Source: an uncultured Eubacteriales bacterium (GTDB taxonomy: Bacteria; Bacillota; Clostridia; Eubacteriales; Anaerofustaceae). From it: a stretch of 34,018 nt of DNA. A program made the position numbers and the translations under genes. The notes beneath the pieces were generated by a model. That model was not told the origin of the DNA, ran no database searches, and saw only the letters and a list, made by a program, of their open reading frames with translations. The stretch is taken from NCBI GenBank assembly GCA_902796565.1, contig CADBPP010000015.1, positions 1-34,018 on the forward strand. Reading direction: 5' to 3'. This document shows, one piece after another, positions 8,055 through 16,128 of this stretch (positions are counted from its first letter, which is position 1; every line of letters begins with the position of its first letter).

Positions 8055-9746
8055 TCAGCCGAAAAGCTGTCTGACTGATGCGGACAGCTTTTTTTCTTCC
8101 TCCCTCGCGCTGTCTTCATCATCGCTTTTAACGGAAAGATACACCTTCAGCTTAGGCTCCGTACCGGAGGGCCTCACAACGACTGTGCCACCGTCGGGCA
8201 GGTAGAACTTCAGTACGTCCGATACGGGAAGACCCTCGATACCCCTGCTGTAATCCTTCACGCTCACGGTCTCTATCCCCGCGGGGGAAAGGCCGCTTTC
8301 CCTCAGTTTCTCCATGATCTGCCTCATCCTGTAAAAACCCTCCTGTCCCTCGAAGCCGAAGGAATACAGGGTATTGAGGTAGTAGCCGTACTTCGAATAG
8401 AGCTCTGCGAGTTTTTCCGGAAGGCTCTTTCCCCTGGCGCGGTAATAGGCGAACATGTCGCAGATCATCATGGACGCCACCACGGCGTCCTTGTCCCTGA
8501 CGTAGGTGCCCGCGAGATACCCGTAGCTCTCCTCAAATCCGAAGACGTAACGGGACTCCTCGCCCTTCTCCTCCAGGAAACCTATCTGTTCCCCGATGTA
8601 CTTGAAACCGGTGAGGACATCCTTTATCCTGACGCCCCAGCGCTTCGCGATGGGTTCGATCATCTCCGTAGTGACTATGGTCTTGATGATAAGGGGATCC
8701 TCGGGCATGGTGTCCTTGAAGCATCTCAGCTCGCAGATGTATTCCGTGAGAAGTATCCCCGTCTCATTGCCGGTGAGGAGCCGGTACTCTCCGTTGTCCT
8801 TCACCGCGATCCCTACCCGGTCACAGTCGGGATCCGTGGCGATCAAAAGGTCGGCCCCGGCGCTTTTCGCCTTCTCTATGCCCTTTTCCATGGCCTGCCT
8901 TATCTCCGGGTTGGGATAGGGACATGTGGGGAAAGTGCCATCGGGCTCCCTCTGCTCCTCCACCACGGATATGTTCGTATATCCACATTCGCTCAGGGTC
9001 CTTACGACGGGTCTGAGCCCCGTACCGTTAAGGGGCGTATACACTATGGCCACGTCCCGGTCCAGTTCTTCCTCATCCGCCACCAGGGACTGGCTTTTTA
9101 CGTTTTCGATATATGCCGTCACCGTATCCTCCCCGATGAAGCTGATCATTCCCTTCTCAAGCAGTTCATCCCAGCTTCCGAATGAGACATCTTCGAAATA
9201 GTCGGCTTTGTCTATGAAGGAGGATATCTCCGAGGCCGCCTCGTCCGTGACCTGGCATCCGGCTGAGTTGTAGACCTTGTAGCCGTTGTACTCCGAGGGA
9301 TTATGGGACGCGGTCATCATCACTCCCGCGGCGCATCCGAGGTGTCTCACGGCGAAGGAAAGGGCCGGGGTGGGCATCAGCTCCGGATAGATGTATACCT
9401 TAATGCCATTTTCGGCGAAGACCGCCGAGGCCTCCCTGGAAAAGTACTCTGATTTGATCCTGGAATCGTAGCTCACGGCGATGCTCCTCTTCCCTTCGGG
9501 GAAGTGAGCCTTCACATAGTCCGCCAGGCCCTGGGAGACCCTGCCCACAGTATATACGTTCATGCGGTTCGTTCCTGCACCGATGATGCCCCTGAGGCCG
9601 CCGGTGCCGAACTCCAGCTGTCTGTAAAAGCGTTCCGTTACGGCAGCCTCATCCCCGGCCACCGACTCCAGCTCTGAGGTCAGATCCCTGTCCCGGAGAG
9701 CCTTTCTGAGCCAGAGCTCATATGTTTCCCTGATCTTTGTGTCCAT
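8055..9746 (-). CDS. Phosphoglucomutase/phosphomannomutase
   Basis: This 563-aa enzyme of the alpha-D-phosphohexomutase family would interconvert hexose 1- and 6-phosphates, probably glucose phosphates, feeding cell-wall and storage polysaccharides. The four active-site signatures are present in order: the phosphoserine loop TASHNPSEYNGYK, the metal loop DPDCDRVG, the sugar-binding GFEESYGYL, and the phosphate-binding RPSGTEPKLKVY. Length and motifs resemble Bacillota PgcA-type enzymes. The ATG at 9746 is chosen because AGAGAGG precedes it at good spacing; the frame stays open 15 codons further upstream without conserved sequence. Its 3' end stops three bases from the end of the convergent helicase gene. 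It is probably the last gene of the rny operon, 59 bases after the ymdB-like gene. Substrate preference cannot be settled from motifs. Confidence 0.92.
   Translation of the reverse strand: MDTKIRETYELWLRKALRDRDLTSELESVAGDEAAVTERFYRQLEFGTGGLRGIIGAGTNRMNVYTVGRVSQGLADYVKAHFPEGKRSIAVSYDSRIKSEYFSREASAVFAENGIKVYIYPELMPTPALSFAVRHLGCAAGVMMTASHNPSEYNGYKVYNSAGCQVTDEAASEISSFIDKADYFEDVSFGSWDELLEKGMISFIGEDTVTAYIENVKSQSLVADEEELDRDVAIVYTPLNGTGLRPVVRTLSECGYTNISVVEEQREPDGTFPTCPYPNPEIRQAMEKGIEKAKSAGADLLIATDPDCDRVGIAVKDNGEYRLLTGNETGILLTEYICELRCFKDTMPEDPLIIKTIVTTEMIEPIAKRWGVRIKDVLTGFKYIGEQIGFLEEKGEESRYVFGFEESYGYLAGTYVRDKDAVVASMMICDMFAYYRARGKSLPEKLAELYSKYGYYLNTLYSFGFEGQEGFYRMRQIMEKLRESGLSPAGIETVSVKDYSRGIEGLPVSDVLKFYLPDGGTVVVRPSGTEPKLKVYLSVKSDDEDSAREEEKKLSASVRQLFG
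8062..8095 (+). terminator. Terminator of the recF-gyrase-helicase operon inside the pgm 3' end
   Basis: AAAAGCTGTC at 8062-8071 pairs with GACAGCTTTT at 8083-8092 around an 11-base loop, and seven T residues follow (8089-8095). The hairpin lies wholly within the last codons of the convergent phosphoglucomutase gene. On the minus strand it has only a short TTTT tail, so it may work weakly in both directions. Confidence 0.75.
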
Positions 9747-9805
9747 TGAAAACCTCTCTGATTGTTTATGACAGATATTAACAGCCGGCACGGGGCCGGC
9801 CGGAA

Positions 9806-10588
9806 TTATTCATATATCTCCCTTACCAGCTCGATGCCCGTGCAGCGTAAGGTAGCATCGTCCAGAACGAACACTGCTCCGTTGAGCTGGGTGCGGCCAT
9901 CCGCAGTCTCATAGCGGCTGCGGCGCTGGGTAATATAATTCTTCACGATGATCTGGCGGTCCACCCCTATGACCCCGTCATAGGGCCCTGTCATGCCGAT
10001 GTCGGTAAGGTATCCCGTTCCTCCGTCAAGGATCCTCGCGTCATTCGTCTGCACATGGGTGTGGGTGCCGTATACGATGCTGGCCCTGCCGTCGGCATGG
10101 TAACCGAAGGCGATCTTCTCACTGGTGGCCTCTGCGTGAAAATCCACGACGATCACATCGCTTAAGGGATGGATCTTCTCATAGATCTCGTCAAAGGCCA
10201 GGAAGGGATTGTTCAGCGGCTCCATGAAAGCGGTGCCTGAAAGGTTCACCACCCCTATCCTCACCGCCCCGAGGCGGAAGACGGCCCAGCCCTTTCCCGG
10301 GCAGGGCGAGGGATAGTTGGCGGGACGGATGATCCTGTCTGTTTCCTGGATCACGTTGTTAAGATCCTTCTTGTCCCAGATGTGGTTCCCGCTGGTATAG
10401 ACATCCACCGCCTTGACGGCGAGAAGCTCCCCGGCGTTTATCGCGGACACGCCGCTGCCGCCGGAGGCGTTCTCACAGTTCACAATAAGAAAATCCGCAC
10501 GGTATTTTGCGCGGATTTCCCCTGCTTTGCTGATTATTATGCCGCGTCCGGGCCTTCCGAACACGTCTCCCAGTGCCAGGATCCTCAT
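9806..10588 (-). CDS. ymdB: YmdB-family metallophosphoesterase (TIGR00282 type)
   Basis: The 260-aa product belongs to the calcineurin-like YmdB family, in which the B. subtilis member hydrolyses 2',3'-cyclic nucleotides and influences biofilm and motility decisions. Metal-ligand motifs are visible along the chain: GDVFGRPGR at the N-terminus, NCENASGG, GNHIWDKK, DFHAEATSEK, and GTHTHVQTND near the C-terminus. The start at 10588 has GAGG a few bases upstream. It follows rny by 12 bases, the same pairing as in B. subtilis, which suggests co-regulation of RNA decay and removal of cyclic phosphate products. The family assignment is firm; the biological role here is inferred from that relative. 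Confidence 0.92.
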   Translation of the reverse strand: MRILALGDVFGRPGRGIIISKAGEIRAKYRADFLIVNCENASGGSGVSAINAGELLAVKAVDVYTSGNHIWDKKDLNNVIQETDRIIRPANYPSPCPGKGWAVFRLGAVRIGVVNLSGTAFMEPLNNPFLAFDEIYEKIHPLSDVIVVDFHAEATSEKIAFGYHADGRASIVYGTHTHVQTNDARILDGGTGYLTDIGMTGPYDGVIGVDRQIIVKNYITQRRSRYETADGRTQLNGAVFVLDDATLRCTGIELVREIYE

Positions 10589-10600
10589 TCGTCCTCTTTC

Positions 10601-12139
10601 CTACTTGGCATATTCCGTCGCTCTCGTCTCCCTGATAACGTTGACCTTGATCTGTCCGGGATATTCGAGATCGTTTTCTATCTGCTTGGCTATGTCCCTG
10701 GCGATGTGCACCATCTTCAGGTCGTCCACCACTTCGGGCTTGACCATTATGCGCACTTCCCTGCCGGCGGAGATTGCGTAGCACTTGTCGATGCCGTCGA
10801 AGCTCTTCACCAGCTCCTCCAGCTTCTCGAGCCTTCTGGTGTAGCTCTCAAGAGTCTCCCTTCTGGCTCCGGGCCTTGCCGCGGAAATGGCGTCCGCCGC
10901 CTGGATGAGCACAGCTTCCACCGTGTGGGGCTCCACGTCGCCGTGATGAGCTTCCACCGCGTGGATGACATCGCTGTTCTCCTTGTACTTCTTCAGAAGA
11001 TCGACTCCCAGCTGTACATGGGGACCCTCGACCTCATGGTCTATGGCCTTTCCTATGTCGTGCAGCAGTCCTGCCCTGCGGGCGATCCTGCCGTTGAAGC
11101 CCAGCTCGTCCGCCATGATCCCTGCCAGTATGGAAACCTCCAGGGAGTGCTTCAGCACATTCTGGCCGTAGCTGGTACGGTAGTTCAGTCTTCCGATGAG
11201 CTTCACCAGCTCGGGATGGATCTTTCCGATGTTGGCTTCGAACACGGCGTGTTCTCCCAGCTCCCTCATCTTCTGATCCACTTCCGCCTCGGCCTTTTTG
11301 ACCGTCTCCTCTATCCTGGCGGGATGGATGCGCCCGTCCACGATGAGCCTCTCCAGAGATATCCTGGCGATCTCCCTTCTCACCGGGTCAAAACCCGAAA
11401 GTATGACGGCTTCGGGCGTGTCGTCGATGATAAGGTCTATGCCGGTCAGGGTCTCGAGAGCCCTGATGTTTCTTCCCTCACGGCCTATGATCCTGCCCTT
11501 CATCTCATCCGAAGGCAGGTTCACGACGGAAACGGTGCTCTCCGCCACATGATCGGCGGCGCATCTCTGAATGGCGTAGGTTATGATCTCCTTCGCCTTC
11601 TTGTCTGCCTCTTCCTTCGCTTCCGCTTCCTTGTTCTTTATAAGCAGCGCAGTCTCTCTTGATATCTGTTTTTCTGTTTCATCCAGTAATATCTGTCTTG
11701 CGTCTTCAAATGTTAATTGCGATATCTTTTCCAGCTCATTGATCTGCTGCTGGTACAGTTTGTTTATCTTTTCTTCCTTGTTCTCGATCTCCCTGGCTTT
11801 CCGCTGGGAATTCTCGTCTCTCTTTTCTATCTGATCCATCTTTTTATCGATGGCTTCTTCCTTCTGCATGATGCGGTCTTCCAGTCTTTTGACCTCGTTG
11901 CGTCTGTCATGCATCTCCTTGTCAAGATCTTTCCTCAGACCGTAGATCTCCTCCTTCGCGTCGGCTATACGGTCTTTCTTTATCCTCTCGCTCTCATTCA
12001 CCGCGTCGTTGACGATCTGGGCAGCCTGCTGCCTGGCCTCGGCGACTTTTCCCTTGCCGGAATTGTTAGCCAGGACTATTCCAAGCCCGATGCCGGCGCC
12101 AAGGGCGATGATGATGAGCACATATGCTAATGGACCCAT
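10601..12139 (-). CDS. rny: Ribonuclease Y
   Basis: RNase Y is the membrane-anchored endoribonuclease that starts mRNA turnover in many Bacillota. The 512-aa protein has an N-terminal transmembrane helix (residues about 3-24), a long charged coiled coil (about 30-200), a KH RNA-binding domain with GREGRN, and an HD metal-hydrolase domain with LLHDIGKAIDHE. Length and order match the family. The start has a strong AAGGAGGAGC ribosome site just upstream. The 5' leader from its likely promoter is about 100 bases. It leads an operon with the YmdB-like gene and phosphoglucomutase. Confidence 0.97.
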   Translation of the reverse strand: MGPLAYVLIIIALGAGIGLGIVLANNSGKGKVAEARQQAAQIVNDAVNESERIKKDRIADAKEEIYGLRKDLDKEMHDRRNEVKRLEDRIMQKEEAIDKKMDQIEKRDENSQRKAREIENKEEKINKLYQQQINELEKISQLTFEDARQILLDETEKQISRETALLIKNKEAEAKEEADKKAKEIITYAIQRCAADHVAESTVSVVNLPSDEMKGRIIGREGRNIRALETLTGIDLIIDDTPEAVILSGFDPVRREIARISLERLIVDGRIHPARIEETVKKAEAEVDQKMRELGEHAVFEANIGKIHPELVKLIGRLNYRTSYGQNVLKHSLEVSILAGIMADELGFNGRIARRAGLLHDIGKAIDHEVEGPHVQLGVDLLKKYKENSDVIHAVEAHHGDVEPHTVEAVLIQAADAISAARPGARRETLESYTRRLEKLEELVKSFDGIDKCYAISAGREVRIMVKPEVVDDLKMVHIARDIAKQIENDLEYPGQIKVNVIRETRATEYAK

Positions 12140-12243
12140 TGCTCCTCCTTGTTATTTTGATGTCAATAAACACTTGTATCGATATACGCAGAAACTTTAT
12201 ATAGTGAATTATCTTTCAGAAAAACACTCTACTTATTAGAGGT

Positions 12244-12275
12244 ATTATATCATATAAATATAATTTTTTATCAGC
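12244..12275 (-). promoter_or_regulatory. Probable rny promoter
   Basis: On the minus strand a perfect TATAAT (plus-strand 12244-12249) is preceded by TGA, giving an extended -10. The -35 is poor (CTGATA or TGATAA at 18-19 bases). The surroundings are very AT-rich. It lies downstream of the strong terminator at 12303-12351, so rny is likely transcribed on its own from here. Confidence 0.6.
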
Positions 12276-12302
12276 ATTCCATAAAAAAAGGGTATTATTC
12301 GA

Positions 12303-12351
12303 ACAAACAAATAAAAGGCCGGGCCGCTGTGCTGACACCCGCGGCCCGGCC
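12303..12351 (-). terminator. Strong intrinsic terminator upstream of rny
   Basis: GGCCGGGCCGC (12317-12327) and GCGGCCCGGCC (12341-12351) form a perfect 11-bp GC-rich stem with a 13-base loop. On the minus strand it is followed by TTTTATTTGTTTGTT (plus 12302-12316). The plus strand has no T-run after it, so it works on minus-strand transcripts. Confidence 0.8.
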
Positions 12352-12405
12352 CGATTTGGGGGTAACCAAAAATAAAACCGTATTCATGGACCGCTTTCGA
12401 GATCC
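12305..12405 (-). ncRNA. Candidate small RNA or attenuated leader upstream of rny
   Basis: A good minus-strand promoter (12412-12440) and a strong intrinsic terminator (12303-12351) are only about 60 bases apart, which defines a transcript of about 100 nt. Besides the terminator stem it has a small UUUGG/CCAAA stem (12355-12370). A short ATG-initiated frame runs through it (ATG near 12388) but has no convincing ribosome site and crosses the GC-rich stem. I do not recognise it as SRP, 6S or a known riboswitch. It could be an independent sRNA, or a premature-termination leader for rny. Confidence 0.4.
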
Positions 12406-12411
12406 TGAAAG

Positions 12412-12440
12412 AGTATACACGAAGCAAAATAATAAATCAA
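12412..12440 (-). promoter_or_regulatory. Promoter of the candidate small RNA
   Basis: On the minus strand TTGATT (plus 12435-12440) and TATACT (plus 12412-12417) are separated by exactly 17 bases. Both hexamers have five of six consensus bases. The start point would be near 12405. The remaining 12418-12500 is AT-rich, with no gene I can support. Confidence 0.6.
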
Positions 12441-12496
12441 TAGGTTTTTTTGATTTTAATCATTAATAATCTAAAAATCACTGTCTAACGTCCATG

Positions 12497-12525
12497 AAAA
12501 AGGGCCCTGGACGATCCGGGGCCCC
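12497..12525 (-). terminator. Terminator of the lon-engB-serS-trpS operon
   Basis: GGGCCC at 12502-12507 and GGGCCC at 12519-12524, extended inward by GG/CC after one mismatch, form a GC-rich hairpin. A T5 tract follows on the minus strand (plus 12497-12501). It lies 17 bases after the trpS stop. Confidence 0.8.
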
Positions 12526-12541
12526 GCTGTATCCACACTGC

Positions 12542-13546
12542 TCAGAACTGAAGGTATCCAACCTTCCTCTTTACCTTGTCCAGCACCCTCGCCGCAATGG
12601 CGGAAGCCTTTTCGCTGCCGTCCTTCAGGATATCCATCACGTACTGTTTGTCCTTTACGAGACGGTCGAACTCGCTCTGTATGGGAGCGAGACGGTCCGC
12701 GACGGCCTCACCCACAGCCAGCTTGAAATCAGCATAGCTGGAGGTCGCAAAATCGGCTTCGGCCTCCTTTACGGATTTGCCGCATACGCAGGCGTAGATC
12801 TCCAGAAGGTTGGAGATGCCGGGTTTGTTCTCCCTGTCGTGCACGATCTCGTGCCCGCTGTCGGTCACGGCTTTTTTGAACTTGGAGATGATGACGTCTC
12901 TCGGATCCTTCATAAGGATGTAGGCGTTGGCGTTCTCATCGGATTTGCTCATCTTCCTGGTGGGATCCGCCAGGCTCATGATCCTGGCGCCGCTTTCCGG
13001 AATGTATCCCTCGGGGACCGTGAAGGTGGGCGAATAATTGTTGTTGAAGCGCTCAGCGATGTTCCTGGCCAGCTCCACATGCTGGGTCTGGTCGGCTCCC
13101 ACCGGCACCAGGTCGGAATTGTACAGCAGGATGTCCGCGGCCATCAGCACGGGATAGTCGAAAAGTCCCACCCTGATGTTCTCGCCCTGTTTGGCGCTCT
13201 TGTCCTTGTACTGGGTCATGCGGGACATCTCTCCCATGTATGAGTTGCAGTTGAGTATCCAGCACAGCTCAGCATGGGCGCTCACGTGGGACTGAACGAA
13301 CAGCAGTGACTTGTCCGGGTCCACGCCGGCCGCCAGCAGCATGGCGCTGCACTCGAATGTCCTTCTCCTCAGATCCGCCGGTACCTGGGGCACCGTCAGG
13401 GAATGCATGTCGGCGATGAAATATATGCAGTTGTAGTCTCCCTGCAGATCCACCCAGTTCTTGATGGCTCCGAAATAGTTGCCGATGGTGAATTCCCCGG
13501 AGGGCTGAATCCCGCTGAAGATGGTTTTCTTGTCCTTGTCAAACAT
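12542..13546 (-). CDS. trpS: Tryptophanyl-tRNA synthetase
   Basis: TrpRS charges tRNA-Trp in the cytoplasm. The 334-aa product has normal family length. It has the class I signatures: a HIGH-like PSGEFTIGNYFGAI near the N-terminus and KMSKSDEN as the KMSKS loop. Other family segments are clear (VGADQTQHVELARNIA, and the C-terminal LAPIQSEF stretch). The start has GAGAGG upstream. It is the last gene of the lon operon, 13 bases after the membrane-anchored unknown gene, and is followed by a clear terminator. No tryptophan T-box or attenuator is seen, consistent with transcription from far upstream. Confidence 0.97.
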   Translation of the reverse strand: MFDKDKKTIFSGIQPSGEFTIGNYFGAIKNWVDLQGDYNCIYFIADMHSLTVPQVPADLRRRTFECSAMLLAAGVDPDKSLLFVQSHVSAHAELCWILNCNSYMGEMSRMTQYKDKSAKQGENIRVGLFDYPVLMAADILLYNSDLVPVGADQTQHVELARNIAERFNNNYSPTFTVPEGYIPESGARIMSLADPTRKMSKSDENANAYILMKDPRDVIISKFKKAVTDSGHEIVHDRENKPGISNLLEIYACVCGKSVKEAEADFATSSYADFKLAVGEAVADRLAPIQSEFDRLVKDKQYVMDILKDGSEKASAIAARVLDKVKRKVGYLQF

Positions 13547-13559
13547 TTTCTTTTTCCTC

Positions 13560-14825
13560 TCAGTCTTCCCCGCCTTCTTCTTCCGAAGATCCTTCCTGCG
13601 GGGCGTTCTCAGGTGCGTCTGAAGCGGGCTCAGCGTCGATGTCCACGGGAGTGGGATCGATGTAGACGGCCGCCTTCTGGTTGTCCATGCACAGATAATA
13701 CTTGCCGGTCTCGAACAGCTGCCTCGGGATCTTTATGACGTCGGCGCTGATCCTCTCGCCTCCCGGCGGGATATTGTCCTTGACCGTGCTGTATTCTATG
13801 CACTTTTCCAGTGAATATATCTGCAGGGCGTTGAAGTCATACACGCCGTAAAGGCCCTTGAGGGGGTCCTCCTGCTGCTCTTCCTCCGAGGCCTCATCGC
13901 CTTGCCCTTCACCGGCTGTCTCCTGAGTGGTATCCTCCACCGGCAGGATGAAGCTTTCCGCGGGAGCGAGCTTCGATGCGATCTCCAGAAGCTCCGCCGC
14001 TTCCTCCCCATCGGGATCGAGGGGAGAGACTGTACCGTCGGAGCCCAGGCTGAAGGGCTTAAGCATGATGTAAGGCGTGATCTCCCAGGTCTGCTCCTGG
14101 TCGGACACGTTCCTGAAGGTGTACATGACCGAGATGTATACATAGTCCGGGTCAAACTGATACGTCAGCATTGAACCCAGCACGTTCACCTCGTCGAAGG
14201 TGACCTCCACCGTTCCGTTGGACACGGTGTCCCCCGCCCTGATGACCTTGAGGGAATCATCCTTTCTGAGCATGGGCAGGAGCTTTACAGCGCCGAAGGC
14301 TATGGCTCCGAGGAGCACGGCTATAAGTATCCACAGCACGACAGTGGTCGCTCCGGAGCGGCGGTCGGACTTCGTCTTTACCTGTCCGTCGCCGTTTTCA
14401 TCAGCGGCCTCATCCTTTTTCTTTCGGGCCTTTTTCTCCCTTTTGGGCTTTTTCCCGCGGGAAGGGGTCTCTTCCCCGGGGGCAGTGTCCTCTTCTCCGT
14501 CGGGACCTTCGGGCTCCTCTCCCGTGAGGGCACCGGAAAGCGCCTCATCTGGAATGAGCGCTTCGGCGGAGGGATCTGAGGAGGGACGCGATTCCCCCTC
14601 ACCGGAGGGAGGCCTCTCCACGGTCTTTGCCGCGTCAAAATCCAGCATGCCGATATCGGCGGGATTGAAATATTCGCTCAGATCGTCATATTCCGTATCC
14701 GCCACCTCGGTGCCGGTCATTATCCCTTCCGGCCTTACAGGCTCGTATGCGGTATCACCGTCTGTTATGTTTTCTGATGCATCGTCCCCTGCGACGGGGG
14801 CAAAATCATCAAGATCTTTGACCAT
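13560..14825 (-). CDS. Membrane-anchored protein with an extracytoplasmic DUF4352-like domain
   Basis: I do not recognise a specific function for this 421-aa protein. Residues 1-120 are acidic and low-complexity, residues 124-157 are lysine/arginine-rich, and one transmembrane helix lies at about 160-183. The positive cluster before the helix predicts an inside N-terminus and an outside C-terminus. The outer part (about 192-400) begins with GDTVSNGTVEVTFDEV and continues with YVYISVMYTFRNVSDQEQTW. This resembles the immunoglobulin-like DUF4352/MPT63 fold found in many secreted Gram-positive proteins. It is interrupted by an acidic, Gln/Glu-rich loop near 300-325. It lies between serS and trpS with short gaps (19 and 13 bases), so it is co-transcribed with tRNA-charging genes. 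The domain match is by eye and moderate. Confidence 0.7.
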   Translation of the reverse strand: MVKDLDDFAPVAGDDASENITDGDTAYEPVRPEGIMTGTEVADTEYDDLSEYFNPADIGMLDFDAAKTVERPPSGEGESRPSSDPSAEALIPDEALSGALTGEEPEGPDGEEDTAPGEETPSRGKKPKREKKARKKKDEAADENGDGQVKTKSDRRSGATTVVLWILIAVLLGAIAFGAVKLLPMLRKDDSLKVIRAGDTVSNGTVEVTFDEVNVLGSMLTYQFDPDYVYISVMYTFRNVSDQEQTWEITPYIMLKPFSLGSDGTVSPLDPDGEEAAELLEIASKLAPAESFILPVEDTTQETAGEGQGDEASEEEQQEDPLKGLYGVYDFNALQIYSLEKCIEYSTVKDNIPPGGERISADVIKIPRQLFETGKYYLCMDNQKAAVYIDPTPVDIDAEPASDAPENAPQEGSSEEEGGED

Positions 14826-14844
14826 ATCCTTAAACTCCGATGAA

Positions 14845-16128
14845 TTATTTCTTGGTTATCCTGTCCACTCCCAGCATGTAGGGGACGAGGACCTCGGGTA
14901 TCGTGATGCTGCCGTCCTCATTCTGATAGTTCTCCAGGATGGCCGCGAAGGTCCTGCCGATGGCCAGGCCGCTGCCGTTGAGGGTGTGCAGGTACTGGAC
15001 CTTTCCCTCACTGTCGCGGTAGCGCAGATTCGCTCTCCTCGCCTGGAAGTCCTCGAAGTTGGAACAGGAACTGATCTCAACATAGCGGTCGTAGCTGGGC
15101 ATCCAAACTTCGATGTCGTATGTCTTGGCGGAGGAGAAGCCGATATCTCCGGTGCACAGCTCCACCACCCTGTATGGGATGTTGAGCTTCTGCAGTATGA
15201 GCTCGGCGTCGTTGGTGAGCTTTTCCAGCTCATCGTAGCTCGTGGAAGGTTCCACCAGCTTGACCAGTTCCACCTTGTCGAACTGGTGGTTGCGGATGAG
15301 TCCCCTGGTATCCCTTCCGGCGCTTCCGGCCTCTCCCCTGAAGCAGGGAGTATAGGCGGTATAATACTTGGGCAGCTCCGTGTATGAAAGGATCTCTCCG
15401 GAATGGATGTTGGTGACGGGCACTTCCGCCGTGGGTATCAGGAAGAAGTCGTTGCCGTCATAGGTGAGCTTGTAAGCGTCCTCCTCGAACTTTGGAAGCT
15501 GTCCCGTACCGGTCATGGCCTGGCGGTTCACCATAAGGGGAGGAAGCACCTCGGTATAAGCTCCGGTCTCCTTGGTGGTGTGGGTCGTCAGCATGAAGGT
15601 CTGTATAGCCCTCTCCAGACGGGCGCCGAGGCCCTTGAACATGGAGAAGCGGGCTCCGGAGATCTTGACGGCTCTTTCAAAGTCAAGGATATCCAGGTCT
15701 GTTCCGAGATCCCAGTGGGCCTTGAACTCGAAATCGAACTTCCTGGGGGTGCCCCACCTTCTGACCTCGCGGTTGTCCGCGTCGGAACGTCCGATGCAGA
15801 TGTCGGGGTTGGGCGTGTTGGGGATCGAAAGGAGCAGATCCCTCAGCTCGCCGTCGGCCAGGTCGATCTGTTCGTTGATCTCCTTGATCTCATCGGAGAG
15901 TTTTTTCATCTCAGCCATGAGAGCGGAAGCGTCCCTGCCTTCCTTTTTCAGGATGGGGATCTGTTTCTGATCGCTGTTCTGCTGGGCCTTGAGAGTCTCT
16001 GCCCTGGTGATCAGCTTTCTTCTTTTCTCATCCGCTTCCAGCACCGGAGTGATGTCGATGTCCCCCCTGCGTCTGAGGAGCTCCTGTACTTCCTCTGGAT
16101 TCTGTCTAATTCTTTTTATATCGAGCAT
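14845..16128 (-). CDS. serS: Seryl-tRNA synthetase
   Basis: SerRS charges tRNA-Ser (and tRNA-Sec where present). The 427-aa product starts MLDIKRIRQNPEEVQELL as usual for the family. An N-terminal coiled-coil tRNA-binding arm covers about residues 25-105. Class II motif 2 is visible as CFRGEAGSAGRDTRG and motif 3 as GSGLAIGRTFAAILENYQ. The ATG at 16128 has AGGAGA upstream and overlaps the end of engB by 13 bases, so the genes are translationally coupled. No serine T-box is visible, fitting control from the lon promoter. Confidence 0.97.
   Translation of the reverse strand: MLDIKRIRQNPEEVQELLRRRGDIDITPVLEADEKRRKLITRAETLKAQQNSDQKQIPILKKEGRDASALMAEMKKLSDEIKEINEQIDLADGELRDLLLSIPNTPNPDICIGRSDADNREVRRWGTPRKFDFEFKAHWDLGTDLDILDFERAVKISGARFSMFKGLGARLERAIQTFMLTTHTTKETGAYTEVLPPLMVNRQAMTGTGQLPKFEEDAYKLTYDGNDFFLIPTAEVPVTNIHSGEILSYTELPKYYTAYTPCFRGEAGSAGRDTRGLIRNHQFDKVELVKLVEPSTSYDELEKLTNDAELILQKLNIPYRVVELCTGDIGFSSAKTYDIEVWMPSYDRYVEISSCSNFEDFQARRANLRYRDSEGKVQYLHTLNGSGLAIGRTFAAILENYQNEDGSITIPEVLVPYMLGVDRITKK

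Noticed and set aside
12245..12427. 60-aa minus-strand open frame in the trpS-rny gap
   Set aside because: It crosses the 11-bp terminator stem and overlaps the -10 of the small-RNA promoter, with no ribosome site. A transcript or regulator is a better explanation.
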